A DNA stretch of 64,000 bases from Dactylis glomerata (lineage: Eukaryota > Streptophyta > Magnoliopsida > Poales > Poaceae): positions 1,601,512 through 1,665,511 of the forward strand of contig QXEO01000549.1 of the NCBI GenBank assembly GCA_007115705.1. The letters are read 5' to 3'. The notes under the pieces were generated by a model that was not told the DNA's origin, ran no database searches, and was given only the letters and a program-made list of their open reading frames with translations. The first letter of the stretch is position 1; each line of letters starts with the position of its first letter. Both the position numbers and the translations under genes were made by a program. Shown in pieces: positions 34,016 to 45,846 of this stretch.

Positions 34016-35707
34016 TGAAAGGAATATGCCCGAGAGGCAATAATAAAGTTGTTATTATATTATTTCGTGTTCATAATAGATGTTTATTTTTCATGCTAGA
34101 ATTGTATTAATCGAAAACATTAATACTTGTGTGATTAATAAACTAAAAGGGTTCCTAGTAAAGCCTCTCTTTTATACTAGCTTGTTGATTAACTGATGAT
34201 CAAGGTTTCCTGATCATGAACATTGGATGTTGTTAATAACGGGGTCATATCATTAGAGGAATGATGTGATGAACACTCACACCCATAGTACGAATAGCAA
34301 TACGATCAAGTCATCAAGTTCATTGCTATATCAAACTCATGCAAAGTAGTTCTAATCCTTAGACCATGAGATCATGTTAATCACTGATACCGGAAGGGTA
34401 CTTTGATGATATCAAACGTCACACCATAATAGGGTGATTATAAAGGTTGATTTGGGTACTCTGAAAGTATTAGTTGAGGCTCATGGATCAAGAGTGGGAT
34501 TTGTCCATCCGGATGACGGAAAGATATTCTCTAGGCCCTTCTCGGTGATATTGCATTGGAATAGCTTGCAAGCATGTGACTAGGTCACGGGAATGCATTA
34601 TCACGGAACGAGTAAAGAGACTTGTCGGGAACGAGATCGAACTAGGTATGGTTGATACCAAATGATCGGATCTCGGACAAGTAATAATATCGCGAGACAA
34701 AAGGAATTAACTATGTTCGTTACTGGTTCACACGATCACTAGTTCATCGTTGAGTAAGTGGGAGTCATCATGGATTTCTAGATCCCGCTGTTGATTATTG
34801 ATCAGAGAGGAGTCTCGATCATGTCCACGTTATTCGCGAACCATAGGGTGACACACTTAAGGTTCACCGTCGTTTTTGAGTGGATAAGATACTCCGATCG
34901 AATTACAGGACAGCATAAGGGTTGTTTCAGAAAAGCACCGAAACTGTTTCAGGATATCGAAATAACTCAAGGGTGTATTTGTTAATGTTTGTTAATTGAA
35001 TGAATTAACAAATATTAAAGAAATAAAAATGTTTTATTAAATCAATAAGTGTGAATTTTAATTAGCAGGAATGTCATGCAAAATTAAAATGGGGGTTACC
35101 TCATGTTGATGAGGGGGTTACCACCATGAAGGGAATGAAGAGGGGGTTACCACCATGAAGAGGAGGAGACCATCCTTGGCCGGCCACCCCTTGGGGGCTG
35201 CCCCTCCTCTCCTATATAAACCCCTCCCTCTCCTCCTTGTGACACACTTCTTGATCCTCCCCTCCCTCGCATAGTTGCTGCCCAATATCCATCTCAGCTT
35301 AGCGAAGCTCTGCCGGAATTGTAGTTCATAGTTCATACACTTGGAGAAGTGTGTGGAGGAGTGTCCGGCGGATCCCTTCTTCCGCTACCCCACTGGACCG
35401 AGGGCGTGGAGGAGTCGACATCGAGCTGTACGTGTGACCGAGCACGGGGGCGCTGCCACTTGTGGCGCCGTGTACACGATCTTGTGATCGTCAAGTGAAC
35501 CACTACGTCAACTACGTCAAGTGAACAACTAAGTCGACTACGTGCGTCTTCATCGACTCTCCATCATCAACGTTTGTGCGGGAACGTAATCCCCGCTTAC
35601 GGTCATCGAGGGTTAGTCTCCGTTGCTACCACCTCGTAGAGTATCTTGGCTAGTTTATGTGTTCTTACATAGGAAATTTTTTTGTTTTCTATGCTACGAA
35701 CCCATCA
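34016..35707 (+). repeat. 3' LTR of element 7 (1692 bp)
   Basis: Same ends as the 5' copy. It is 30 bases longer, mainly because a 29-bp unit (GAGGGGGTTACCACCATGAAG plus 8 bases) is tandemly duplicated at 35111-35160. TATATAAA is at 35213-35220. Confidence 0.95.
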
Positions 35708-36525
35708 CTTGGACTTTTTATCTTTCTTGAATAAATCAGTCAGTGGCTTGGTGTGCATATAGGAAATTTTCAAGAAGATGGAGGCAACAACCTATCATCT
35801 CAAGAATAATCCGCACATGCATGACCAATTCAAGATGATTCCCAAGGAAACAAACAAAATTCTTCTCAATTTCACGGGCGACATCTTTCAACAATTGCAC
35901 GTGAACCAAAGAGAGAGAGTCACTTCCAACATCCGAAACTCATACTTCGTGATGACACAAAGATGGTTCTAACAAGTTTCCAACATTAATGCCAAATGTC
36001 CAATATGAATCTCTTCAAACATGGAGAAAATAAGGATGTCATCGATGGGCTCAACAACAAGCTTATTTAGATGCTCCAAGAGGATGGACTCATATGTTAT
36101 AGGAACAAGGCAAAAGTATTGGTCAGACCAAAGGAAATGAAAGTGTACTCAAGTGAAAACCACGAGTATAAACACCATCAAGATTGTCCTTTAGACCGAG
36201 TTTGATTCGACAATAGCCCAACTCAAATCAAAGATTGGGAGAATATCAGATTCAAAGAGGAGATACTATCATGCTTCAACACAGACGAAAGTACACATCC
36301 CTTTAAGAAGGAACGAAGTCGGATAGAGCTTTTGTCTTTCAACTCTCCAAGTTGTTGTTCAAGCTCAACCAACTAGTCCAGGGTAGCCAGAATAAATTCT
36401 TGGAGAAAAGAGCGATTCAGAGAACCAGTTTACTCATGAACTTGACAACACGGTCATGTAAAAACATGGCAATACTTCTAGTAAGACCTCCAGAATATCA
36501 CGAACCACCGGTATGTCACTGAGTT
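35708..36525 (-). pseudogene. Element 6 pol remnant: reverse transcriptase
   Basis: On the minus strand, about 36110-36020 translates as LNKLVVEPIDDILIFS, clearly the gypsy RT box (normally VVVFIDDILIYS), with the first position of the catalytic triad region altered. Further on, about 35765-35705, FSYMHTKPLTDLFKKDKK matches the RT-RNase H connection (SKIAKPLTELLKK). Frameshifts separate these islands. Element 7 (right end 35707) and element 8 (from 36526) bracket this fragment. Confidence 0.65.
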
Positions 36526-37267
36526 TGTCGTGGGGATGACTTAGGGGGCGCATCACGGGCCAGGCAGTATGCCGCCTAGCGTCCCAGGAGTCCCCACGGC
36601 TTCAGCGCAAGAAGACCGGCTCCGCCCGTAGGGCCGGCTGCGCCAGCAGCTGGCTGACGACTCCACCGAGGAGGATTGGAGCCGGGCGATGGAGACAAAA
36701 CTCCGCAACGGCTGTCTAGCCAAAAGCGGAACGGCCCCGACAAGATCATCAGGGGCGCAGGACAGGAGTGACGAGCGCCACGACCGCGTCCAACCAATGA
36801 GAGATCGAAGACCCTTCCCCACGACGGGATCCAAGGCAAAGGGGAGGGGATATGCCCTCCAGATGCCGGTCCAGGGAAAAGACACTTTATAAAGTGTCTT
36901 TACCAGAGCAGGGTCAGGAGATCACGCCAAGGACACCGCCGCCGAGGAGCCGGCAGCCGGCCAAATCGTCACCTAAACCTGTAACCAGGCCCCCGTCTAT
37001 ATAAGGGGGCCTGTACCCTTAGCGTAGGAGAGATCCGATCTTCTTCTTCCTCCTCTAGCCGAACAGCTCGAGGAGCATTGTAATCACTACTACTCGATCA
37101 ATACGAAGCAGGCAGGAAGTAGGGGTTTACCTCCAACCGGGAGGGCCCTGAACCTGGGTAAACCGTGGTGTCTCTGTTGGCACAATCCCGAGCCGGACCC
37201 ATCGTCACCAACGTCGAGCCCCTCCGATAAGCCACCCCATGGCTACTGTCTCTAAATTCCCACGACA
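36526..37267 (+). repeat. 5' LTR of element 8 (742 bp)
   Basis: TGTCGTGGGGATGAC to CCCACGACA. TATATAA is at 36998-37004, between GGCCCCCGTC and GGGGGCC, which can pair around the TATA box. The gag start codon (37239) lies in its last 29 bases. The PBS TGGCGCCCACCGTGGGG is at 37270-37286. Confidence 0.95.
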
Positions 37268-40200
37268 GTTGGCGCCCACCGTGGGGCAAAGCGTGGTGGC
37301 GAGCGGAGTCAAGTTCCGGCCGGGACCCTTCGGCGAGAAGGTCGCCTCCGGCCTCGTCTGGAGGTTCGGCACCTTCGACTGCGTCGACGACAACTTGGCC
37401 CACTTCAAGAACGACTTCGGCAACAGCGGCTCCTTCCTCGACGTCGGCAGCCACCGCTTCTACGTCGCCAAGCCCTTCCCGGAAGAGGTAACCGATGTGC
37501 TTGACCCACTCTGTGACACAGACTCCGACGATGGTGAAAGCAACGACTTTTGCAACATGGTCGAGGTGCGGGCCCTGGAGGAGGATGGTGGCGGCGGCCT
37601 ACCGCGCTCCGCGCGCCCGCCGCTCGAACGCCCACCTCCACCGGAACAAGATCTTCCACCTCCAGAGCGGGACGTGCTGGACGCAGCCATCACGGACCTG
37701 CGCGCTCCACTCGACATCTCTGCGGATCCGGTCAAGGTCTCCGAGGATCTGGAGCGGACGCGCCTCAACCTCCTCAAGGAAGCGGTCGACGTCGACGACA
37801 CCCGTCGGCGCGTCCTCTCCACGATCAACGAATACAACGTCGCCCATGGCTTTACCCCGGCTGGAGATGGCCCAAGCCGAGCGGGACAAGTTCGTCAGCG
37901 AGGCCGCGAGCTGGGAGCAGAGCTGAACCAGGCGGCGCCCTCGGCGAAGCTACCTCCGATCATCAACAAGCCCACCTAGAGCACGCCTATGAAGAACCTC
38001 CGCGCCGCGCGCTACATCACCTCCGAGCTGGATGGACTGCAAGGCGAGGACCTACGAGAGAAGCAAGCCCGGATCCAGGAACTCCTGGACGCTGCCGATC
38101 TACAGCAGCAGGCGATGGAGCCGCGCGGAGAGGCGAGCGGCACTCGAGACGAGAACCGTATCGTCGTGGCCGGTCAGAACAAGTCGCATGGAGAAGCCTC
38201 GTCACCAAACCACGGCCCGGCGGAGCATAGCCGGAGCAATCGAGCTCCAGGCAAAAGCGGTGGAAACCACCGTACCCAGCACTCTGGCCACCACAACCGG
38301 CAGCCTCGAGATCCCGCCGCGGTTACCAGCAAGCCGCGCCACCCTCCTCGGGTGGACGTGTTGGAACCGGCGCGCGGCAAGTCTGTGGCGCCAGCCCAGC
38401 CGGCTCAGGGAGCTGTCCAGGGCGCTCAAGGTCATCATCCAGCTCGCTCGCACGTGAGCCAGAGGATCGGGGAACGCGTCGACCCGCCAAAGGACGACGC
38501 ACGCCATCAGCTCAACCTGCTGGCGGACTCCAAGTTCGACGAGGAGGAATCCTCGGCAGGGCCGGTCTGTTTCGGCCCTCGCATCCGCAACGAGCCTTTC
38601 CCGGCCAAGTTTGCGCTCCCACGAGACATGCCCAAATACACTGGGGCAGTGAAGCCAGAAGACTGGCTGTCAGACTACGTCACAGCCGTCGACATGGCGG
38701 GCGGCAACAAGAGGACAGCGGTGCGCTACGCACCACTCATGCTAACGGGATCTGCCCGGACGTGGCTCAACAGCCTGCCGGCTCTACAGATCAACTCCTG
38801 GCATGATTTCCAAGAGGCGTTCATCAAGAACTTCACGGGAACCTACAAGCGACCGCCCCGCCCACAACAGCTGGCCCTCTGCAAGCAAGGCCCTGATGAG
38901 CCAGATCGTGACTACCTCACGAGATGGTCCGAGCTGCGCAACTCATGCGAAGGAGTGGGCGAGGAGCAAGCCATCGGCTACTTCACAGACGGATGCAGGG
39001 AAGGAACCCTACTGAAACATAAGCTCCACAGAGCCGAGCTGAAGTCAATGGTGGACTTCATGGCGATAGCGGACAAGTACGCTTCCGCCGACTCTGCTGC
39101 AAGGGTGCAGTGCGTCGAGCCAGCGCCAGCCGGAGGCCAATCTCAGCCGGCAGCCGGCCAAGGAGGACATCACCACCGTGATCGACACGGCAAGAGGAAA
39201 GATGAGCGCCGTGACAACAAGTATGGCTCTCAGCAAGTGGCTGCCGTTCAAGGAAGCCCGGGGGCTACGGGTGGAAGCCAGAAGCGCAAAGGGGACAAAT
39301 TCAGCAAGGACAAGTACACCATCGAGGTGATGCTAGACCAACCCTGCAAGTTCCATAGCGTTTCAGGCAAGCCGGCAGCGCATACCACTCGCCAGTGCAG
39401 CTTCACCAGGGATCTAGAGCAGGGAAATCACCAACTGCCTGGACCGCCACCGGGCCAGCCGGCTGAAGCGCATGGAAACAAGAATTGGCAACCGGCCAAA
39501 GCAGCAGGGGACTACCCCGAGGAAGCGAATGTGGAGCAATATCATGTGTTCACTTCCCAGGAGGAGGAGCCAAAAGATGAACCGTGGTTCGGTGTCGAGG
39601 TGAATGCAATCGTGCAAGTTGGACCTCAGTACATGCATTGGTCTGACGCGTCGATTACCTGGGGACGCGAAGATCACCCGCCGCTCATGCCGAGGCCCCG
39701 GGGCTACGCGCTGGTCTTGAACCCAATCGTGTTCTCGGAGACGCATACTTGCCGGTTCTCACGAGTACTCATTGACGGAGGCAGCAGCATTAACCTTCTC
39801 TATCGCACTTCGATGGAAAAGCTCGGGATCCCAGAGATCCAGCTGAAGCCAACTAAGCTCACCTTCCATGGGATTGTGCCTGGGCACTCCTGTACGCCGA
39901 TGGGGAGGATTGAGTTGGAGGTGCTGTTTGGCGAGAAGGACAATCATCGTCGCGAGCCGATCTGGTTCGAGGTGGTAGACCTCAACAGCCCCTACCACGC
40001 GCTGCTTGGCCGACCAGCCTTGGCCAAGTTCATGGCGGTCCCGCACTACGCTTACTTGAAGATGAAGCTCCCAGGCCCTCGCGGGGTGATTACTGTCACT
40101 GGATGCTACAAGAAGTCAATAGAGTGCGCAAGAGCCAGCTCCAAACTGGCGGAGGCCTTGGTCATTGCTGAAGAGAAGCGCCAACTGCTGCGGAGGGTGG

Positions 40201-40340
40201 CGGCAGTCCAGCCGGGTTGCCTGGCGTCGGGACTGCCGGCTCCACACCTCAAGCCGGCGAGCCTGTCCAAGGAAGTCCCGCCCGAAGCGGGAAAGGAGAC
40301 AAAAGCTCTTGTCTCGGGGGCTGGCTCCTCCTCGAGGTAG
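37239..40340 (+). pseudogene. Gag-protease of element 8, one nonsense codon
   Basis: The frame starts at ATG 37239 inside the LTR, and the PBS is translated as PRQLAPTVG. It runs for 1034 codons with one TAG at 37977-37979; element 9 has a Tyr codon there. After a charged N-terminal part comes the gag domain (PF03732; about 38590-39100) with FALPRDMPKYTGAVKPEDWL, ARTWLNSLPALQINSW and KNFTGTYKRP. The aspartic protease near 39760-40080 has VLIDGGSSINLLY and ALLGRPALAKFMA. The frame ends at TAG 40338-40340, and no RT or integrase follows. The product would make particles and process Gag; pol functions must come from another element. Confidence 0.88.
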
Positions 40341-40439
40341 GGGAAGCGTTTCGCAGCTTCGCCTGAGACAAGTCCAAGATCGCTTAAGACCTTCGGCTAA
40401 GCCAAGGCAAAAACCTTGTATCTCGAACAAGTGTCGTTG

Positions 40440-40445
40440 AATAAA
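40440..40445 (+). terminator. AATAAA polyadenylation signal after gag-protease (element 8)
   Basis: AATAAA about 100 bases after the gag-protease stop, in the context GAATAAAAGAAAGTTGGGC. The identical context recurs in element 9 at 55520-55525, so the site is conserved and may allow a short gag-protease mRNA. Confidence 0.5.
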
Positions 40446-41218
40446 AGAAAGTTGGGCAGCATACGGCTGATCCCTGGAAAAGTGCTCTGAAGTACCTTTT
40501 ACCTTTCTAAGCGTTATTCACGGGGGCTGGAAACCGGCTTCGAACGGGAGCCGGCAGCCCCAACTTGACGAAACGATCCTCTCGTCAGCCGAACGAGTAC
40601 TGTGTGCGGACCGGACCCCGAGCCCAACCTCTACCCTACACCGCGTGGGATGGAGCCGGCAGGTCACCCACCTAGGAAAGTCGCTAAGAGGAAACGCCCG
40701 CGACCCGACGAATCGAATCCCTTGTCAGACGAGTAAGTACCGTGTGCGAACCGGACCCCGAGCCAAACCTCCAACCCAAGTCGAGGGCAATGGAGCCGGC
40801 AGGTCACTCACACTGGGAAATCGCTAAGAGGACAGAACGCGGAGCCGTTAACGAACGCTCACCCAAAAACCGCGCGCATTGGTTATTAGCTGTGCGTGGG
40901 CCAGACCAAGCCAGATCTCTTATACGCCGAAGTACTACTCCTCATTCCGCGGCACGCTCCCGCCCTAGACCGACATTCGGCTGTCGGTCCAAGGGAGACC
41001 AGCCGGCACCAGGCTGCCGGCTGGGGGTAGAAGGGCCGAAGGATGGGGAGATAAAGGAAAAAGCCGAAAGGGGCCAGGTCAAATCCGGTCCATAAACAGC
41101 TAGAAATCAATACGTAAGGAATTCAGGGTGAAGCATCATTAGTACAAACGAACGAAGTGTTGTTGGGCACGACATGAGTTCAGCGTACATAAAAGCGAAT
41201 AAGAAAACCCTGACACGC
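40446..41218. repeat. Non-coding module with tandem repeat, in place of RT-integrase (element 8)
   Basis: Two copies of a unit of about 130 bp (near 40590-40720 and 40725-40855), each with GGACCCCGAGCC...AACCTC, GGAGCCGGCAGGTCAC and TCGCTAAGAGGA, are followed by a conserved block (about 40920-41050) with GAAGTACTACT, CGGTCCAAGGGAGACCAGCC and palindromes around GCCGGC. The same order is found in element 9 (55620-56160). I see no coding potential. Confidence 0.7.
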
Positions 41219-44200
41219 TCAGGGGGCGCTTGGCGAGCCAGCCGGCTCCAGTGAAGTAGTGTCGCCAGCTCGAGACGCCAAGACGAAGTCATCGCCGCTG
41301 GGGGATGGCGGAATGGAGTGACCAGCGAGATCCTCGGGGGCTTTCTGAGGTTCTTCCGCAGAGTCGGGCTCTCCGAAGTCCATGCCATCCAAAGATTCGT
41401 CACTATCCCCAGCGTCGAAAAGCGCGTCGGTCTCGGCACACTCAGCAATGGCACAGGCGCGCTGGCGGAGCCTGGCTTTGTCGAGGCCTGCTAATCCGCC
41501 TTCACGAAGATTCTCCAGCTGGTCCAGGTTGACGCCTGGATACCAGGAGAGCACGAACTCCAGAGCCTGTTGACAACCGGCCCGAGCCGCGGACTCCTTC
41601 CAGATGTCGACCCGGTTGGGCGCGAGAAGGACCCACTGGAGAAGCGCCTGGATCTCGCCAGGCACCGCCCTTCCCGGCCACAAGGTTTCAAAGACGGAAA
41701 CAAGGGCTGCATGGAGATCCTGGCCCAGCTTGGCAACCGGATGGAGTCGGCCTTTGGCCAACGCTACCAACTCCCCTGAGGAAAGCTCGGCCTTGGGGTC
41801 ACTGCTGGGGACGATCTTCTGTTCCGCCCTGTATTCCTTCAGCGCCGCCGCGGCAGGCTCGTCGGAGTCAGGGAAGGCTCCTGCAAGGGCAATCAGAGAG
41901 TGAGGGGATGGCATGAAAGGGCAAGAGCCGAGAAATAGGAAAGGAAGTATACCGCGAAGAGCTTCCTCCAGTCCCAGCAGGCCGGATTGAACCTTGCGGT
42001 CGCGGGCGCGCCAAACGCCGATCTCCTTGTCATAACGCTCGCTGTCGAGCCCCCGGAGAGTCTGCAGCTCGTCAATTTGGGCGCCGCGGTTCTCGACCTC
42101 GCTCCCCAAGGTGGCGTGAAGCTCTTTCACCTTGCTGTCAAACTCCGCGGAGAGGATTCTCTTCTCTTCGGCCAGCCGACGATCAAACTCCAGCTGCAGC
42201 GACGACTCCGCCTCCCGAGCTTGCGCCAGCTCAGTTTCCAGCTCCTGAGCCCGGGCGGCCTGGGCTCGCAGACCCTGAAGCTCCTCGGCGTGCTTTCGCT
42301 TGAGCGACTCAATAGTGACGGCCGACACCGAGTCGGCCAACTGGGACTCAAGCGAAGCTATGAGCGAGGCAGAGTCTGAAAGCGGAGGTATAAGAGCAGG
42401 AAGGACAGCAGCAGAGTTTTCGAAATAAGGGGTCCCGAGCTCACCTGATAGTTTCTCCAGTTTTTTCCTCAAGTCCTGGTACTGGATCTTGCCGGCGCGG
42501 TACTTCGCCAGCAGCCTCTGAAAGACATTGGCTCGAAGCGCGTTCAGTTCCTGCGAAAAACGGAAGGGCAACGATTCTTAACGAAATTCATTTTCGAGCC
42601 AGCTGTCTCTACAGCTACCCCGAAACTCGGGGGCTAGGATGTATGGCAAAATGGGTCGCGAAACCGCAGATCATGTCTCCCAGTTAGCAGAAGAAATCAG
42701 AGGCTAAAGGCGCAATACTCACATTGGTCGTCTGTATAGCGTCAAGGAGCTGGAAGCCGGTGTTCTAAAGCAACCCCTTGGCAGCAGTAAACTGCTTGTC
42801 CAATTCCGCCAGAGTTGGTTTACTACCCTGCACCTTGAGCTTCTCTCCGACATCAGCACTCGAGGCGGTGTCTGCCCATTCCTGCTGAAGCCGGCTGGCG
42901 GAGCTCAAACTTCCAATGTTGGACTCAGTCGCGGCGACAAGAGCCTTCCCACTAGAGGTGCTTTTGGCCACTACCTCAGGGGCAGGCGAGCCATCACCAC
43001 GATTGCTCCACGCCACTCGAGTGGCGAGGAGCCCTTGCGAAGTTCCGCCGGAACTGGAGGCCAACCCAAGGAGCAGGGAATCAGCAATCACGCCAGCTCT
43101 CGACCCGGCCGCAGGCACCGTAGCTTGCGCGCTCGGCACGAGCTCAAGATTGGAAAGAGCTTCGACGGCCGGCACCGGGGCCTTTTCCGTTTCCCCCGCC
43201 GCGGTCTCGCGCGCGTTCCCTTGGCTGGGCGAGTCGGGGGAGGTGCAGATGGCGGCGGCGTTCCCCGCCGTGGCATCGTCGGTAGCAGGAGGTGGGGACA
43301 GGTCAGCCCCAACTGGCGCAGTTTCCTCGACAGGCGTGGAGCCAGTCTCAGGTGAGGCGACTGGGTGGGGAACAGCGTCCGCGGGCACCTCCGGACGCGC
43401 AGGATCCTCCGCCCCAGCGCCGCCCGCCACAAGCTTCAGCCGTGGGGAGCGGCGAACGTCCCCAACGCGACCCGAGTCGCCGCCCTCTTCTTCCCCGCGC
43501 GCCCTCTTGGGCTCGGGAGCCGGGGTCACGATTTCCTCGGAAGCGACGGCGGGAGGAGGTTGGGCAGCCGGATCGACAGAAAGAGGCGACCTGCAAAGAG
43601 AGCGTCCCACGACCGAGTCAATCGGGACCGCGACGATAAAATGAAGATGAGAAGTAAGGAAGCGGGAAGCTCACCCGGCTACGGCGATAGCCCGCCGTTT
43701 GGCCACCTTCTTCACCTTGGGACGGCGCAGGTCCCGCGCTGCCGGCTCCGGTTTCTTGCGCTTGTCAGCCGGCTCGGAGGAGGCCGGCTGGGCCTTTCTC
43801 TTGGTGCCGGCCAGTTCGTCTCCAGCCTCTTCTGGGTCTGCCGGCTCCGAGGCGGCAGAGCATCACTCTGGAGACTTTGGCAGATCCACGGTGGGAGGAG
43901 CCTGAGCTCCAGCAGCGGCAGCGGCGGCCACGTGGAGAGCCACGCCCCCGAGGGTGGTGGCCGATCCTGCGTCGCCATCGTCATCTTCGGACCAATCTCT
44001 TAGGAGAGAAGAACTGGGGAACTTACTGGAGTGGTCAAGGGGTTCGCCTGAGTCTTCGGGCTCATCGTTTCCCTCCTCGCCTTGAGTAGCGCTCGAGCTC
44101 TCGGCGGCGGCCTAAGAACTGGCGTCCTCCACCTCCTCGGCTTCGTCCCAGACGACTTTGTCATCCGATTCGGCTCTGTCAGCGGCAAAGCCAGCTCGAC

Positions 44201-45257
44201 GTTGAGTCGAATTCTCCGCCGCCTGCAGAGCGAACAAGTTCTACCCGCCCCAAGTGAACAAAGGTTAGTAAACCAGAGTAGCAAGGGAGGAAAAGGTTGA
44301 AGCCAGGACCGTCAAGCTCACCTCAGCGATTGGGTTATCCCTGTCGTGAGGTTCCAGTCCCCACGTCCACGAGGCCTGAAGCTTGACATCGGCGATGCGG
44401 TTCGCCTTCCGAGCCACCTCCAATGCTGACAGCGCCTTGGAGGAATGACGAGTGGGATCCTTGGCAGATCCCAGGAAGCACATCTTGTGCGAGCGGCGCT
44501 GGAGCGGAGATACACGGGCAACCAGGAAAGCGAGGAGAAGGTCGGTCGGCTCCAGGCCACCCTCCATCTACAGCGTGGTGACACGCTGAAGAATCTTCTC
44601 CATGTCCGGCGATGGACGAGGAGGGGCGGTACTCCAGTTCTCCCGCTCGGGCCCGCCCGCCTCAAAGGGCGGCAGGTTGATATGGTCTTCGCCCACCCTT
44701 AGGTTCTTCACGTAGAAGAAGGAGCGCTGCCACTTCTTGCAAGACTCCTTCCCTTTTATGCCGGGGAAGTCAGCGGACTTGCGGGCGTAGAAAGAGGCGG
44801 TGCCGCATATCACCGGAACGGTGTCCGCCGTCTGAGTCTTGAAGAAGATTAGCCGGCGGAACAGCTCGACATTGGGCCAGATGCCCAGATACTCCTCGCA
44901 AAGGGTGGCTAACGCGGACAAAACCATCATCGCGTTCGCCCCAATGTGATGCGGTTGCAAGCGAAAATGGTCCAGGAATTGGCGCATGAAGCTGCTGGCG
45001 GGCAGCGCGAAGCCCCGGGGGAAATGGTCATAGAAGACCACCGTCTCCCCAGGCGCGGGAGCGGGGACCAGTTCGCCGCCGGCAGGACGGCAGCTCACAA
45101 GGTCCGCGGACGGAAGCACTCGACCTCGGCGCAGCAGCTCGATCTGTTTCTCCTTCACCCAGGAGCCTTCCCAGGATCCCTTCGGCAAAGCGGGCGGAGC
45201 GGCGTCCTTACCCGCCGCCGTTCCCTTCCCTTTGGGCCGGGACGCTTTGGGAGCCAT
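41219..45257 (-). pseudogene. Six-exon antisense gene of element 8 (PF04195-like N-terminus, coiled-coil C-half)
   Basis: Exons on the minus strand: 45257-44322, 44240-43675, 43590-42723, 42550-42445, 42375-41953, 41880-41219. All five introns (81, 84, 172, 69, 71-72 nt) have GT-AG ends; the first has the branch-like TTTACTAAC. Phases agree at every junction, and the total is 3561 nt (1187 codons). The first exon resembles the putative gypsy-type transposon domain (PF04195): FYDHFPRGFALPAS, FLDHFRLQPHHIGANA and KKWQRSFFYVKNL. Middle exons are acidic and Ser/Pro/Ala-rich with a basic KKRKKPEP-type patch. Exon 5 is a coiled coil, and exon 6 has YPGVNLDQLENLREGGL. In-frame stops at 44570-44568, 44114-44112, 43865-43863 and 42767-42765 break this copy. 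An upstream in-frame Met exists at 45386. Confidence 0.8.
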
Positions 45258-45846
45258 CCGGGTGCGGATCTGGATGAGCGGAATGGCGGCGGAGCGAACG
45301 AGGAACCCTAAATCCCTTGAAGGCGAAGCTCGGGAGCAGGGGATTCTAAGTGGAGCGAATGCAGAAGGAAGAAGGGAAGCGGGCAACCGATGCTCTGCTT
45401 CCGAAACGGTCCCTGGTTTAAAAGTGAAGGGGCGGGTCAGTTGCTTATTTCAGCCACGACGGGGCGGCAACTGACCCCTTCCGTCACGAACCACGATCGC
45501 GTAAAGATCGGGCAACCGTCGTGGTTGCCACAAAAGATCGTGGGCCGGGGCCGATTGGACGTGACACGATGACGTACGGACAAGTGGCGCCTCGGTTCGG
45601 CCCCCGAGGGAACAAGTTCCCAAGAAGCGGCTCGCAGGCTTGCAGTCGCCAGCCGGGCCGCCACCGGAGCCGGCTCGCCCCGAGGCGGTCGGAGGAACTC
45701 CGCAAGACCTGACCTTGGGAGTTGCAGCGACCAAGACGGACTAGAAATCCTGGGACTTCGACGAGGGCGAACAAGACTTCGGCGAAAAGAAGAACCCGCC
45801 GAAGCCCCATGCTAGCCCATGAGACTTCGCCAGTTTCGGGGGCTAG
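45258..45846 (-). promoter_or_regulatory. Upstream region of the element 8 antisense gene, and element PPT
   Basis: On the minus strand a TATA-like TTTTAAAC (about 45425-45417) precedes a pyrimidine-rich leader (CTTCCCTTCTTCCTTCTGC) and ATTTAGGGTTCC (45313-45302), an inverted telo-box, before the chosen ATG. This mirrors the antisense gene of element 4. On the plus strand the PPT TTCGGGGGCTAG (45835-45846) abuts the 3' LTR. Confidence 0.45.

Larger units (their letters stand above)
27158..35707 (+). mobile_element. Element 7: Angela/BARE-like Ty1/copia retrotransposon
   Basis: Complete element with LTRs 27158-28819 and 34016-35707 and TSD cttgg (27153-27157, 35708-35712). It has a PBS TGGTATCAGAGC (28821-28832), one gag-pol frame (29999-33982) and a PPT (AGTGGGAGAC). 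The LTR start GGAATATGCCCGAGAGGCAATAATAAA... (first 20 bases compared) resembles Angela/BARE/WIS LTRs, but the opening TGAAA and later sequence differ, so it is a related family rather than Angela itself. By eye the LTRs differ at about 40 sites (about 2.5%). It sits in the pol of element 6. Confidence 0.9.

Noticed and set aside
43990..44030. Possible extra intron in exon 2 of the antisense gene (GTAAGT...AAG)
   Set aside because: It would be only about 28 nt, and the frame is open through it in both element 8 and element 9.
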